A stretch of DNA of 64,000 bases from Bin87 sp965232895 (GTDB lineage Bacteria; Chloroflexota; Dehalococcoidia; Lucifugimonadales; UBA3495), in contig OZ247430.1 in assembly GCA_965232895.1 (NCBI GenBank), forward strand, positions 3,100,001 through 3,164,000, given 5' to 3'. The position numbers and the translations under genes are program-made. The notes beneath the pieces were generated by a model. It was not told where the DNA came from, did no database searches, and saw only the letters and a program-made list of their open reading frames with translations. Below, piece by piece: positions 1 to 8,015 of this stretch (position 1 is its first letter; every line of letters begins with the position of its first letter).

Positions 1-1
1 G

Positions 2-985
2 TTCATTCAGCACGATCAGCGCCGTTACAATACCGAGATCAGCGGACCCGACCACGTGGACATGCGCCGGGTGATGCACGGCTACTTCACCCCCAAGTCC
101 ATGGAGATGTGGCGGCCGCTGGTGCAGTCGGCCATCGACGAACTGCTGGACGTGGCGCAGGAAAAGGGCCGCATGGACGTAATGGCGGACCTGGCGACGC
201 CGCTGCCCCTGCTGGTCATCGCCCGGATGCTGGGCATCCCGGACAGCGACCGGCCCATCATGCGCCGGCTGGCCAAGGACCTTCGCCACCTGAACCGGAC
301 CGGGCCGGACCGGATGGGTCCGCTGTCCGAATCGGTCCAGAATCTGCAGGACTACCTGGGCCCGTTGGTCGACGAGCGCATCGACAACCCCAGGGACGAC
401 CTGATCTCGGTGGTCGCCGAGGGCGCGCGCCGGGGCATCTTCGACCGCGACATGGTGGTGAACAACGTGATGCTCCTGCTGTCGGCGGGGCACGAGACCA
501 CCATCAACCTGATCTGCAATGGCACGCTGGCGTTCACGCAGCACCCGGACCAGTGGGCTACCCTGAAGTCGGATCCCGAGGGCAAGACCGTGCGCGCGAC
601 GGAAGAGGCGCTGCGCTACGATTCGCCGGTGAAATCCATCCAGCGCATCGCCATGGAGGACATTGATCTGAACGGTCAGCAGATCAAGAAGAACGACCGG
701 GTACGCTGGTTCATTTCCGGAGCCAACCGCGACCCCAAGGTGTTCGACCGGGCGGACGATTTCGACGTGGAACGCTATCCCAACATGCACGTCGCCTTCG
801 GCAGCGGCATCCACCACTGCCTCGGGGCCACCCTGGCGCGCCTGGAAGGGCAGGAGATCTTCCGGAACCTGGCCAACCGGTTCGACAGCCTGGAGCTTGA
901 GGTGCCGGCTGACACGCTGGAATACGACCAGTTGATCGGTCTGCGGGCTCTGGAGAGCCTGCCCGTCAAAGTGACCAACGCCTGA
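2..985 (+). CDS. Cytochrome P450, 5' end outside window
   Basis: Heme-thiolate monooxygenase missing its N-terminal part; the reading frame is already open at base 2, so the ATG at 56 is internal. Visible family marks are the I-helix oxygen-activation motif AGHETT (about nt 484-501), the ExxR pair in EEALRYDSP (about nt 604) and the heme loop FGSGIHHCLG (about nt 796-825), whose cysteine ligates the iron. By eye it matches the next P450 at roughly four of five residues, so the two are a recent tandem duplication. It is probably fed electrons by the ferredoxin encoded at 3921. Substrate is unknown. It is a soluble bacterial class I type P450 with no membrane anchor visible in the part present. 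Confidence 0.93.
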   Translation, partial: FIQHDQRRYNTEISGPDHVDMRRVMHGYFTPKSMEMWRPLVQSAIDELLDVAQEKGRMDVMADLATPLPLLVIARMLGIPDSDRPIMRRLAKDLRHLNRTGPDRMGPLSESVQNLQDYLGPLVDERIDNPRDDLISVVAEGARRGIFDRDMVVNNVMLLLSAGHETTINLICNGTLAFTQHPDQWATLKSDPEGKTVRATEEALRYDSPVKSIQRIAMEDIDLNGQQIKKNDRVRWFISGANRDPKVFDRADDFDVERYPNMHVAFGSGIHHCLGATLARLEGQEIFRNLANRFDSLELEVPADTLEYDQLIGLRALESLPVKVTNA

Positions 986-1012
986 CAGGGCAACGACGAC
1001 CCAGGGCGATGC

Positions 1013-1049
1013 AGTGCGCCGGGGTGGGTTAAACCCACCCCGGCGCACT
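1013..1049 (+). terminator. Perfect 18-bp hairpin after the first P450
   Basis: The arms at 1013-1030 and 1032-1049 are exact inverted complements separated by one base, so a few central pairs will open to make the loop. The hairpin starts 28 bases after the stop codon and separates the first P450 from the second. No long T-run follows, so it may act as an mRNA 3' stabiliser or an imperfect terminator. Confidence 0.6.
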
Positions 1050-1101
1050 CTCATTGGTGGGGACACGCCGACTGCCCGAAGACGAAACGATGCGCGCGCA
1101 A

Positions 1102-1130
1102 CTGCAATCGGTGCGAATATCGGTTATAAT
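1102..1130 (+). promoter_or_regulatory. Likely sigma-70 promoter of the second P450
   Basis: TATAAT at 1125-1130 lies 17 bases downstream of CTGCAA at 1102-1107, a modest -35 match. The start codon at 1200 follows after a leader carrying GGAGGT at 1188-1193. This supports the second P450 being transcribed independently of the first. Confidence 0.5.
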
Positions 1131-1199
1131 CGGGCAATCAAGCGGGGTTGCGGTCTTTCCGGTCCGCGGCCGTTTCAACGTACCACCGGAGGTACACCA

Positions 1200-2471
1200 A
1201 TGGTAACCACCTTCAACGACAACCCGTTTTCGCCGGAAGCGATCTACAAGCCGTATGACTTTTACAATCGGCTGCGAGAGCACGAGCCGGTGTACTACAA
1301 CGAGCAGTTCGAGGTGTGGATGATCACCTCGTGGGAACACCTGGTATGGGTTACCCGGCATCCTGAGGCATTCTCATCCAGCGTGTACGCGCGGGACACG
1401 CGCGCGCCCAACCCGCCCATTGATGAAGACGACCTCGAGCTCTACAACTTCATCAAGAAGTGGCAGGTCTCCCGGTTCATCCAGCACGACCAGCGCCGAT
1501 ACAACCCCGACGTAACCGGCTCCGACCATGTTGACATGCGTCGGGTGATGCATGGCTACTTCACGCCCAAGTCCATCGAAATGTGGCGGCCCCTGGTACA
1601 GTCAGCCATTGACGAGTTGCTGGACGCCGTGGAAGAAAAGGGGCGCATGGACGTGATGGCCGATCTGGCCACGCCGCTGCCACTGCTGGTCATCGCCCGT
1701 ATGCTCGGCATTCCGGACAGCGAGCGGGAACGCCTTCGCGAGCTGGCCAAGGACCTGCGCTTCCTCAACCGCGAAGGCCCGGACCGGATGAAGCCGCTCA
1801 CCCAGGCGGTGCAGAATCTGCAGGACTTCATCGCGCCGATGGTCGAGGATCGTATCTCCAGCCCCGAGAATTTCGACGCCACCGACCTGATGTCCGTGGT
1901 CTGCGAGGGTGAGCGCCAGGGTGTGTTCAACCGCGACATGACTGTCAACAACATCATGCTGTTGCTGTCGGCCGGCCACGAGACCACCATCAACCTGATC
2001 TGCAACGGGACGCTGGCATTCACGCAGCACCCGGAACAGTGGGCCATTCTGAAGTCCGATCCCGAAGGGAAGACCGTCCGAGCCACCGAGGAAGCCCTCC
2101 GGTACGACTCGCCGGTGCGGTCCATCCAGCGCATCGCCATGGATGACATCGAGATGAACGGCCAGTTGATCAAGAAGAACGACCGGGTCCGCTGGTTCAT
2201 TCCTGGCGCCAACCGCGACCCCAAGGTGTTTGACCGCGCCGATGACTTCGACATCGAACGCTACCCGAACCAGCACGTCGCCTTCGGCAGCGGTGTCCAT
2301 CACTGCCTGGGCGCCACGCTGGCCCGCCTGGAAGGACAGGAAATCTTCCGCAACCTGGCCAACCGGTTCGAAAACGTCGAACTGGAAATCCCGGTGGAGC
2401 AGGTCGAGTACGACCACGTGCTCACCTTCCGTGCGGTGGAGAGCCTGCCGGTGAAGGTAACCAGCGCATAA
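1200..2471 (+). CDS. Cytochrome P450
   Basis: Complete P450 of 423 residues, normal for soluble bacterial P450s. The ATG at 1200 was chosen over the longer upstream frame because GGAGGT sits 7 bases before it and because the protein then starts with the usual short N-terminus (MVTTFNDNPFSPEAIY). Key elements: I-helix AGHETT at residues 258-263, ExxR at 298-301 (EALR), heme loop FGSGVHHC at 362-369 with Cys369 as axial ligand. It should hydroxylate or epoxidise an unknown hydrophobic substrate using electrons from a ferredoxin; the candidate partner lies 1.45 kb downstream. It is a close paralogue of the truncated P450 upstream and a more distant one of the P450 that follows. Confidence 0.96.
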   Translation: MVTTFNDNPFSPEAIYKPYDFYNRLREHEPVYYNEQFEVWMITSWEHLVWVTRHPEAFSSSVYARDTRAPNPPIDEDDLELYNFIKKWQVSRFIQHDQRRYNPDVTGSDHVDMRRVMHGYFTPKSIEMWRPLVQSAIDELLDAVEEKGRMDVMADLATPLPLLVIARMLGIPDSERERLRELAKDLRFLNREGPDRMKPLTQAVQNLQDFIAPMVEDRISSPENFDATDLMSVVCEGERQGVFNRDMTVNNIMLLLSAGHETTINLICNGTLAFTQHPEQWAILKSDPEGKTVRATEEALRYDSPVRSIQRIAMDDIEMNGQLIKKNDRVRWFIPGANRDPKVFDRADDFDIERYPNQHVAFGSGVHHCLGATLARLEGQEIFRNLANRFENVELEIPVEQVEYDHVLTFRAVESLPVKVTSA

Positions 2472-2621
2472 AAAACTCGCCGGCAAGTCCCTCTCCAACA
2501 ATGAGCCGACGGTCGCATCAGTGGCCGTCGGCCATGTTTTTGAGCACAAACTCAGTTTGAATTGTCGAACCGCTTGTGATAATTTTGACGCCAGCCAGGC
2601 CCGACGAATGAGGGGTTCATC

Positions 2622-3851
2622 ATGCCCGCCAACATCCACGACGACCTGTTCTCCGCCGACGCGATTCGCGATCCGTATGGCTATTTTGGAGCGCTGCGGT
2701 CGGAGGCTCCGGTTCATTGGAACGAGCGGTACCAGATGTGGGTGGTGACCAGCTACGAACGGCTGGTGTGGACGGCCCGGCACCCGGAGTACTTCTCCTC
2801 GGAAGTGGCCCTGCGGGACAATGCTCCCCCTTCTGCCTCCATCCCTGAAGAGGACATGGAACTGTTCGCCGCAGTTCGTCAGTGGAGAGCAGCCCAGTTC
2901 ACCCAGAACGACGGCGCCAAGCATAAGGAGAAGCGCAAGGTTGTCCACGGATACTTCACGCCCAAAGCCATGGAGACCTGGCGGCCCCTGGTTCGCCAGA
3001 CGGTGAACGACCTGTTGGACGATCTGCAGGGCGCGGGCCGAATGGACGTGATGCACGACTTCGCCACGCCGCTCACCTACAGCATCATCGCCGGACTGAT
3101 GGACATCCCGCCCACTGACCGCGCTTTCGTCAAGGAACTGTGCGGTCGGATGTGCGGGTTCGACGGCAACCAGCCGGACCGGATCCGGATGTATGCCGAG
3201 GGAGTGCAGGCGGTTACCGACTACCTCGCGCCCATTGTCGCCGAACGGGTCCGCGACCCCGGCGAGGACCTCCTGTCGGTCATCTGCCAGGGCGAGATCA
3301 TGGGCGCCTACACCCGCGATGAGGTGCTGGCCAACGCCCTGTTGCTGCTGGTCGCCGGCCACGAGACGACCAACGACCTGATATCCAACGGAGTGCTGGC
3401 GTTCGCCCAACACTCCGACCAGTTCGAGTTGCTGCGAGCCGACCCGGACGCCCACATCGTAAACGCCGTCGAGGAAGTGCTGCGGTACGATTCGCCCCTG
3501 AAATCCATCCAGAGGATCGCGACGCAGGACGTGGACATGGGCGAGGGGCAGACGATAGGCAAGGACGATCGCGTGCGTTGGGTGATTTCCTCGGCCAATC
3601 GCGACCCCGAGGTGTTCGAGGACCCCAACGAACTGGATATCACGCGCAACCCGAACCCCCACGTTTCCTTCGGGAGCGGGGTGCACCACTGCCTTGGGGC
3701 AACCCTGGCGCGGCTGGAGGGGCAGGAGGCTTTTGCGGAACTCGCTCGCCGGTTCGAGGGGTTTGAACTGGAAGCTGACCCGAACAATTTGGAATATCTG
3801 CCCAGCGTTGGGCAGCGCACTTTGCTGAACCTGCCGGTTGCAACACGCTAG
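2622..3851 (+). CDS. Cytochrome P450
   Basis: Third P450 in the array, 409 residues, starting at an ATG preceded by GAGGGGT (2610-2616). The I-helix motif AGHETT is at residues 245-250, ExxR at 285-288 (EVLR) and the heme loop FGSGVHHC at 350-357 with Cys357 ligating iron. It shares the domain order and many blocks with the two upstream genes but is clearly more diverged, so it comes from an older duplication. The ferredoxin gene starts 69 bases downstream on the same strand with its own strong ribosome binding site, which suggests co-transcription and that this P450 and the ferredoxin form one electron-transfer pair. Substrate cannot be read from sequence. Confidence 0.96.
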   Translation: MPANIHDDLFSADAIRDPYGYFGALRSEAPVHWNERYQMWVVTSYERLVWTARHPEYFSSEVALRDNAPPSASIPEEDMELFAAVRQWRAAQFTQNDGAKHKEKRKVVHGYFTPKAMETWRPLVRQTVNDLLDDLQGAGRMDVMHDFATPLTYSIIAGLMDIPPTDRAFVKELCGRMCGFDGNQPDRIRMYAEGVQAVTDYLAPIVAERVRDPGEDLLSVICQGEIMGAYTRDEVLANALLLLVAGHETTNDLISNGVLAFAQHSDQFELLRADPDAHIVNAVEEVLRYDSPLKSIQRIATQDVDMGEGQTIGKDDRVRWVISSANRDPEVFEDPNELDITRNPNPHVSFGSGVHHCLGATLARLEGQEAFAELARRFEGFELEADPNNLEYLPSVGQRTLLNLPVATR

Positions 3852-3920
3852 CAGCCGGTCGCCGCTATCAAATTGGCAAATACTCCCGATTAGCCTGACC
3901 ATCATGAGGAGGTTACCCCG

Positions 3921-4145
3921 ATGGCCCGACAGTTGAAAATCACCGTGGACTACAACGTGTGCGTGGGCAACGCCATGTGCGAGACCTTTGCGGAAAACAC
4001 GTTTGGCCTGAATGAGGACCGGCAATCTTACGTAAAGGACGCGGCCGGCGACCCCGAGGAGACCATCATCGAAGCGGCAGAGAACTGCCCGGTGACAGCG
4101 ATTACTGTGGAGGACGCCGAGACCGGAGAGATCCTGTTCCCGTAG
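3921..4145 (+). CDS. P450-type [3Fe-4S] ferredoxin
   Basis: Small acidic ferredoxin of 74 residues. The cluster motif is C14-x2-N17-x2-C20 with the third ligand at C56 in NCPVTAI. The place where a [4Fe-4S] ferredoxin has its second cysteine is Asn17, so a [3Fe-4S] or an unusual, labile [4Fe-4S] cluster is expected. Such CxxNxxC and CxxHxxC ferredoxins are known partners of actinobacterial P450s. The position directly after three P450 genes fits a role as their electron donor. A strong GAGGAGG (3906-3912) precedes the ATG. No ferredoxin reductase is encoded nearby, so reduction must use a reductase from elsewhere in the genome. Confidence 0.93.
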   Translation: MARQLKITVDYNVCVGNAMCETFAENTFGLNEDRQSYVKDAAGDPEETIIEAAENCPVTAITVEDAETGEILFP

Positions 4146-4167
4146 AGCGTCGACACCGCGGCAAGCA

Positions 4168-4201
4168 GTAGGGGCGAATGATCATTCGCCCCTACGTTTT
4201 T
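4168..4201 (+). terminator. Rho-independent terminator after the P450-ferredoxin operon
   Basis: A perfect palindrome (14-base arms 4168-4181 and 4182-4195) is followed by GTTTTT. It lies 23 bases after the ferredoxin stop codon and between convergent genes, so it may serve both strands. Confidence 0.8.
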
Positions 4202-4218
4202 GTCATTTCACGTCCCCG

Positions 4219-5223
4219 CTATGACCGGTGAGCGATGACTTCCTCTCCGAAGCGGCGGATGATGTCGCCCGGATCATGGCTGATAGCAGTGATCTGCAGG
4301 ACATCCGCGCCGGACTCGTCGATCCGGGCAACCTTGGCGCGACACTCGTCAGGCGTACCGACCACCGCGAACCGGTCCGCAAGATAATCCGTCACGCCGA
4401 GTTCGTCGGACAGTGCGGCGTTGCGGGTTTCGCCCACCTGCTCGTGCTCGGCAGGAACGTACTCACCCTGGATGATCTGCATCGCCTCGTGGAGCTCGGG
4501 CGGGACGTGCTTCCCCTCGAGCGTGAAACGGAAGGCGTGGTGCGCGCTGGCGGCCAGGGCCATGCGGATCTCGTCGATGGCGTCGGCGTGGTCGTCGGCG
4601 ATGTTGCACTTGGCGAAGGCCCAGATCTCCGTGGACCCGGACGGCTTGCCGGCCTCAGCCTCGCCCTCGCGGATGCGCGACACCGTGTCGGCCAGGATTT
4701 CCGGCGTGAGCCCGGTGTGGATCATGGTCCGGTCAGCGATTTCGCCGGCCATGCGCAGGGTGCGGGGACCTTCCGCGGACATCATTATCGGTACGTGGTC
4801 ACGGCTCCAGCGGACGTGGGCGTCCCGACCCAGGTACTCGGCGTTGTCGCCGGCCAGGAAAGCGCGAACTGCGGAGACGTAATCGCCCAGCGCACGCATC
4901 CGCGCTGGCCGGAGTCCCAGGTTCAAGATGGCGCTGTCGCCGGTGCCGATGCCGAGGAAGGCCCGTCCCTCCGACAGTTCCTGCAGCGAGGCAATCGCCG
5001 ACGCCGTCACCGCGGGATGCCGGGTCAGCGGGTTGGTAACCGACGGGCCGAGATGCACTCGCGAGGTATCGGTGGCCGCCACCGCCAGCGAAACGAATAA
5101 CTCGCGAAAGAGCGACTGCGAATCCGCCACGCCGATATAGTCGAAACCGACCGCCTCCGCCAACCGAACGTGACGACGGAAGGAATCATAGGAACTGGGT
5201 AAAAGGGTTACGCCGTATTTCAT
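4219..5223 (-). CDS. LLM-class (Mer-like) flavin/F420-dependent oxidoreductase
   Basis: TIM-barrel oxidoreductase of the bacterial-luciferase superfamily, 334 residues from the ATG at 5223 (the frame extends 11 codons further up, but MKYGVTLLPSS is the normal N-terminus of this family). The stretch around HLGPSVTNPLTRHP and AFLGIGTGDSA resembles the 5,10-methylenetetrahydromethanopterin reductase branch, whose members often use coenzyme F420 rather than FMN. That cofactor assignment is from family knowledge and not proved here. The gene is convergent with the P450 operon across a shared terminator. Substrate unknown; relatives in marine and sponge-associated Chloroflexota are thought to oxidise recalcitrant organic matter. 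Confidence 0.88.
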   Translation of the reverse strand: MKYGVTLLPSSYDSFRRHVRLAEAVGFDYIGVADSQSLFRELFVSLAVAATDTSRVHLGPSVTNPLTRHPAVTASAIASLQELSEGRAFLGIGTGDSAILNLGLRPARMRALGDYVSAVRAFLAGDNAEYLGRDAHVRWSRDHVPIMMSAEGPRTLRMAGEIADRTMIHTGLTPEILADTVSRIREGEAEAGKPSGSTEIWAFAKCNIADDHADAIDEIRMALAASAHHAFRFTLEGKHVPPELHEAMQIIQGEYVPAEHEQVGETRNAALSDELGVTDYLADRFAVVGTPDECRAKVARIDESGADVLQITAISHDPGDIIRRFGEEVIAHRS

Positions 5224-5316
5224 GGTACGTTCCAATCCGGAGCAAGCTGCGCACAATGCGGGGACGCTATACTATACACGCTGCATACTTTCTGCCGGCG
5301 CGATGGAGGCCAGGCC

Positions 5317-5880
5317 ATGACTACCGCACGGAAACTGCTCACCGCCGACGATCTGCTCGCAATGCCCCGCGGCGACGGCTACCGTCACGAACTGGTACGG
5401 GGGGAGTTGATTACCATGCCGTCGCCTGGCCTCATGCACGCTTTAGTAACCGGCAACTTTGGATTCCACATAGCAAATTTTGTGCATCAAAACAACTTGC
5501 CTAATCTTGGCGGCCCCGAAGCCTCCGCTTACATCGAGCAGAACCCCGACACGGTGTGCGCCGCCGATTACGCCATTTATTCCCGACAAGATCTGATAGA
5601 CCCCCTGCCGGAGCGTGGCTACGTCACCGGCCTGGTTCCCGTCCTGGCGGTGGAAGTAATCTCGCCGGGCTACCGTTCGGCCGCCGGCGTCGCCGAGCGG
5701 GTGCGTATGTGGCTCGACGCCGGCGTGCGGCTGGTGGTGATCGCCCACATTGCCGCCCGCGAAATCTCCACCCACGACGCGGAGGGCGCCGTGCGCGGAT
5801 TTGCCACGGGAGATACCCTTACCCTGGAGCCGGTACTTCCCGGGTTCGCCTGCCCGGTGGCGGATATTTTCGCCGTCTAA
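5317..5880 (+). CDS. Uma2-family putative restriction-endonuclease-fold protein
   Basis: 187-residue protein of the Uma2/DUF820 family, which has a PD-(D/E)XK nuclease fold and often occurs in many copies per genome. Family landmarks are ELVRGELI (residues 25-32, Glu25 and Glu30), Asp84 in CAADYAIYS and Glu113 in AVEVISP. The usual lysine in the KvrxYL helix is replaced by arginine (about Arg127, AERVRMWL). GGAGG at 5305-5309 precedes the ATG. Biological role of the family is not settled; transposon association and DNA cleavage have been proposed. It stands alone between divergent and convergent neighbours. Confidence 0.85.
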   Translation: MTTARKLLTADDLLAMPRGDGYRHELVRGELITMPSPGLMHALVTGNFGFHIANFVHQNNLPNLGGPEASAYIEQNPDTVCAADYAIYSRQDLIDPLPERGYVTGLVPVLAVEVISPGYRSAAGVAERVRMWLDAGVRLVVIAHIAAREISTHDAEGAVRGFATGDTLTLEPVLPGFACPVADIFAV

Positions 5881-6707
5881 CCGCCCGTCCGGGTCTGGGC
5901 TTGAGATTGGGTGACAGCGTAGGGGGTGACGATCCGATACCGCGCTGAATTCAATAAACGGATGCTGTTGTAATCTTTGGGGTCGCGGAAGTCGAAATGC
6001 CAGAGGTGGTATTCCTGTTTGATACGCTGGAAGAACAGCGTCGAGACGGGTTTCTCAGTGTGCTGTTGCCATTGGCGGAATGGATAGTAGAGTTGCCTGA
6101 TGATGGTATTGCCGGCGTTCCCGCTTTTGGCTTCAACCAGCACGACGTTATCCTTTCCCTCGTAACCGGCGTCGACTTCCGTCTGTACACCTTGCGTGGC
6201 AATCTCGAATTCGCCAACGATGAAGCTAAAGGGCGGCGTATATTTTCTCCCGCGTATGGTCAAAACCAACGAATCGTCGCCGGTAAAGTGCCGGATCAAG
6301 CTCAGCGCGTAAGCTCGGTCGAGATGCTGCATTTCAGAATCGCCTACGTGCGAGGTTTCTAGTTCAAAAGGGAATTTGCTGTGATATTCCAGCACGGGCG
6401 ACCGAATATACGGGATGTCAATGTAACCTTCGCCTTTGACAATCAGGTAATCTCCGTTCTTCACGGGCAAAATAAACAGGCCTCTCTCACGAAAATCCTG
6501 GGGACGAGATTCCCTGCTATCCTGCTTGCACAGTATGCGCACTTCTTTTTGACTGGTGCGTTGGAAATGCTGGCAGGCGGCCTTGATCTGGTGGGCCGTT
6601 AACGGGAACGGGCCGGCGTCAAAATTATGCGCGCCTATGCCATACGCTTGAAAGATCGCGTTCCAACTGGCGTCCCGGTCCGATTGGAAGCCGTGTCTGC
6701 TGAGCAT
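5877..6707 (-). CDS. Type II restriction endonuclease-like protein
   Basis: 276-residue protein with a PD-(D/E)XK signature: Asp179 in EVDAGYEG followed by Glu192-Ala-Lys194 in VLVEAKSG. The ATG at 6707 has AGGTGG about 9 bases upstream; a GTG at 6719 is the alternative start. It lies directly downstream of a DNA methyltransferase gene on the same strand, so it is best read as the nuclease half of a type II restriction-modification pair, cutting DNA lacking the partner's methylation. Recognition sequence cannot be deduced. As the sequence stands, the methyltransferase frame overlaps this gene by about 70 bases, which is probably caused by a homopolymer indel. The 3' end overlaps the convergent Uma2 gene by 4 bases. 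Confidence 0.75.
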   Translation of the reverse strand: MLSRHGFQSDRDASWNAIFQAYGIGAHNFDAGPFPLTAHQIKAACQHFQRTSQKEVRILCKQDSRESRPQDFRERGLFILPVKNGDYLIVKGEGYIDIPYIRSPVLEYHSKFPFELETSHVGDSEMQHLDRAYALSLIRHFTGDDSLVLTIRGRKYTPPFSFIVGEFEIATQGVQTEVDAGYEGKDNVVLVEAKSGNAGNTIIRQLYYPFRQWQQHTEKPVSTLFFQRIKQEYHLWHFDFRDPKDYNSIRLLNSARYRIVTPYAVTQSQAQTRTGG

Positions 6708-7603
6708 CGGATATCCCACCTAGCTCGCAGGAACCTGGTATCTTCCAGCGGTGTCCAGCAACCGCGATTGACCACCTGCGGACCCGGCAAGGTCGGGGGG
6801 GGGGGGGGGGCGACACCGTCAAAGAGGGCATCCAGACGCCGGCGGGCCAGATCTGCATAGTCCGGGTCAATGTCGCAGCCGACGAACCGGCGGCCCAGGG
6901 ACAAAGCGGCGATTCCGGTCGAAGCGCTGCCGGCGAAGGGATCCAGAACCAGATCATCGGCATTGGTGCTGGCCCGCAGGCAGCGTTCGATCAAGGCTAC
7001 CGGCTTCTGGGTAGGATGCCTGCCCAGCTTTTTCTCGGCGCGACTGGCGGCGGGAAACTGCCAGACGGATTTCATCTGCTTGCCGCCGTTCTCGGCCTTC
7101 ATTTCCTGGTAATGGAACGTGTACTTGTGGCGGCTGCCTTTGGGCGCTTTGGTGGCCCACAGGATGGTCTCGGTGGAATGGGCGAAACACCGGCAACCCA
7201 GGTTGGGCGGAGGATTGGTCTTCTCCCACGTGATGTCGTTCAGGAGGCGGAAGCCCAGCTGCATCATCGCCATGCCCACGCTGAGGTAGATGTGCAGCGT
7301 ACCCGTAACCCAGATGGTGCCGGACGGTTTTAAAACCCGGTAGCATTCGCTCAGCCAGGCCAGGTTAAACTCGTGGTCGTTCTCAATGCCGTCGCTGCGG
7401 TCCCATTCGCCCTTATTGACACTGACGCGCTTGCCCGCCACGCATGTCGTCCCGTCGTTGGACAGCAGGTAGGGCGGGTCGGTCCAGATGCAGTCCACGC
7501 TGTCGGCCGGCATGTCAGCCATCAGCGTTAATCCGTCTCCGCAGTACACTATGGATGCGCCGTTCGGGTCCTGCCAAACTGGTTGTGTGCTATCGGTCAA
7601 CAT
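6635..7603 (-). CDS. Beta-class DNA (N4/N6) methyltransferase, C-terminus altered at a G16 tract
   Basis: S-adenosylmethionine-dependent DNA methyltransferase with beta-class motif order: catalytic motif IV TDPPYLLS (DPPY at residues 42-45) near the N-terminus, HPTQKP at 196-201, then the SAM-binding motif I LDPFAGSAST (from 221). The ATG at 7603 follows AGGGAC. DPPY suggests N6-adenine methylation, though N4-cytosine is possible. Near the 3' end a run of 16 G (6795-6810 on the plus strand, C on the coding strand) encodes prolines; as written the frame continues to 6635 inside the nuclease gene. With one extra base (or two fewer) in the tract, the frame instead ends at a TAG at 6720-6722, immediately before the nuclease start. 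The catalytic part is intact in either reading. Confidence 0.88.
   Translation of the reverse strand: MLTDSTQPVWQDPNGASIVYCGDGLTLMADMPADSVDCIWTDPPYLLSNDGTTCVAGKRVSVNKGEWDRSDGIENDHEFNLAWLSECYRVLKPSGTIWVTGTLHIYLSVGMAMMQLGFRLLNDITWEKTNPPPNLGCRCFAHSTETILWATKAPKGSRHKYTFHYQEMKAENGGKQMKSVWQFPAASRAEKKLGRHPTQKPVALIERCLRASTNADDLVLDPFAGSASTGIAALSLGRRFVGCDIDPDYADLARRRLDALFDGVAPPPPPTLPGPQVVNRGCWTPLEDTRFLRARWDIRCSADTASNRTGTPVGTRSFKRMA
6795..6810. repeat. Poly-G/poly-C homopolymer of 16
   Basis: Sixteen consecutive G on the plus strand, inside the 3' part of the methyltransferase gene. Tracts of this length slip readily during replication and are also error-prone in sequencing and assembly, so the true length is uncertain and may vary between cells. 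Confidence 0.9.
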
Positions 7604-7759
7604 CCACTTGTCCCTGCTGGTGCGCCGCCAGTGCCGTTCGCCGCGGGATTGGGTCAATCCCCGAGCAGAAGCTAACGGCGTCGGGTCGCTCGATCAGATT
7701 GCATCAGGCATTGTTGATCGCTTCCGCCAAAAGATCAAGCGTTCGCAGGAAAACAAAAT

Positions 7760-7780
7760 GGGCAGGTCGGAACCCTGCCC
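7760..7780 (-). terminator. Minus-strand terminator of the winged-helix gene
   Basis: Stem GGGCAGG/CCTGCCC (7760-7766 with 7774-7780). Reading the minus strand, it is followed by the T-rich ATTTTGTTTT. It would end transcription coming from the gene at 8016-8747 before the methyltransferase gene. Confidence 0.55.
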
Positions 7781-7789
7781 TCAACGATC

Positions 7790-7932
7790 ACGCGTACCCG
7801 GTTTGTCATTGCGACTCCGCACTTGATGCGGACGTGGCAATCTCGTTGTGGCCAGGATCGTCGCTACAGCAACGGGACCGCCATGTCGCCGCGCTCCTCG
7901 CAATGAGCGGTTTGTAGAAACTGGGTACGCGT
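7790..7932. repeat. Interspersed inverted-end element A (about 143 bp)
   Basis: Bounded by ACGCGTACCCGGTTT (7790-7804) and AAACTGGGTACGCGT (7918-7932), complementary at 14 of 15 positions. A second, inner pair of arms contains TCATTGCGA and TCGCAATGA. One of five elements in the window with the same ends; it encodes nothing and resembles a MITE-type or REP-like repeat. Confidence 0.7.
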
Positions 7933-8015
7933 AAGCGGGGTGACGTTCTTACGCTGGAGTATCCGTGTTGGAGTGGCGGGCGTAAAGTCTATGAGGCGAT
8001 TGCCCCGTCGTTGCA

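Larger units (their letters stand above)
7604..8015. other. Non-coding stretch within the restriction-modification island
   Basis: About 410 bases without a credible gene. It holds a minus-strand terminator (7760-7780) and repeat element A (7790-7932). The open frames crossing it have no family resemblance. Confidence 0.6.

Noticed and set aside
1602..4025. 807-codon open frame antisense to the P450 genes
   Set aside because: It is the GC-rich shadow of the P450 array: no family resemblance, and it lies wholly opposite three genes with clear motifs.
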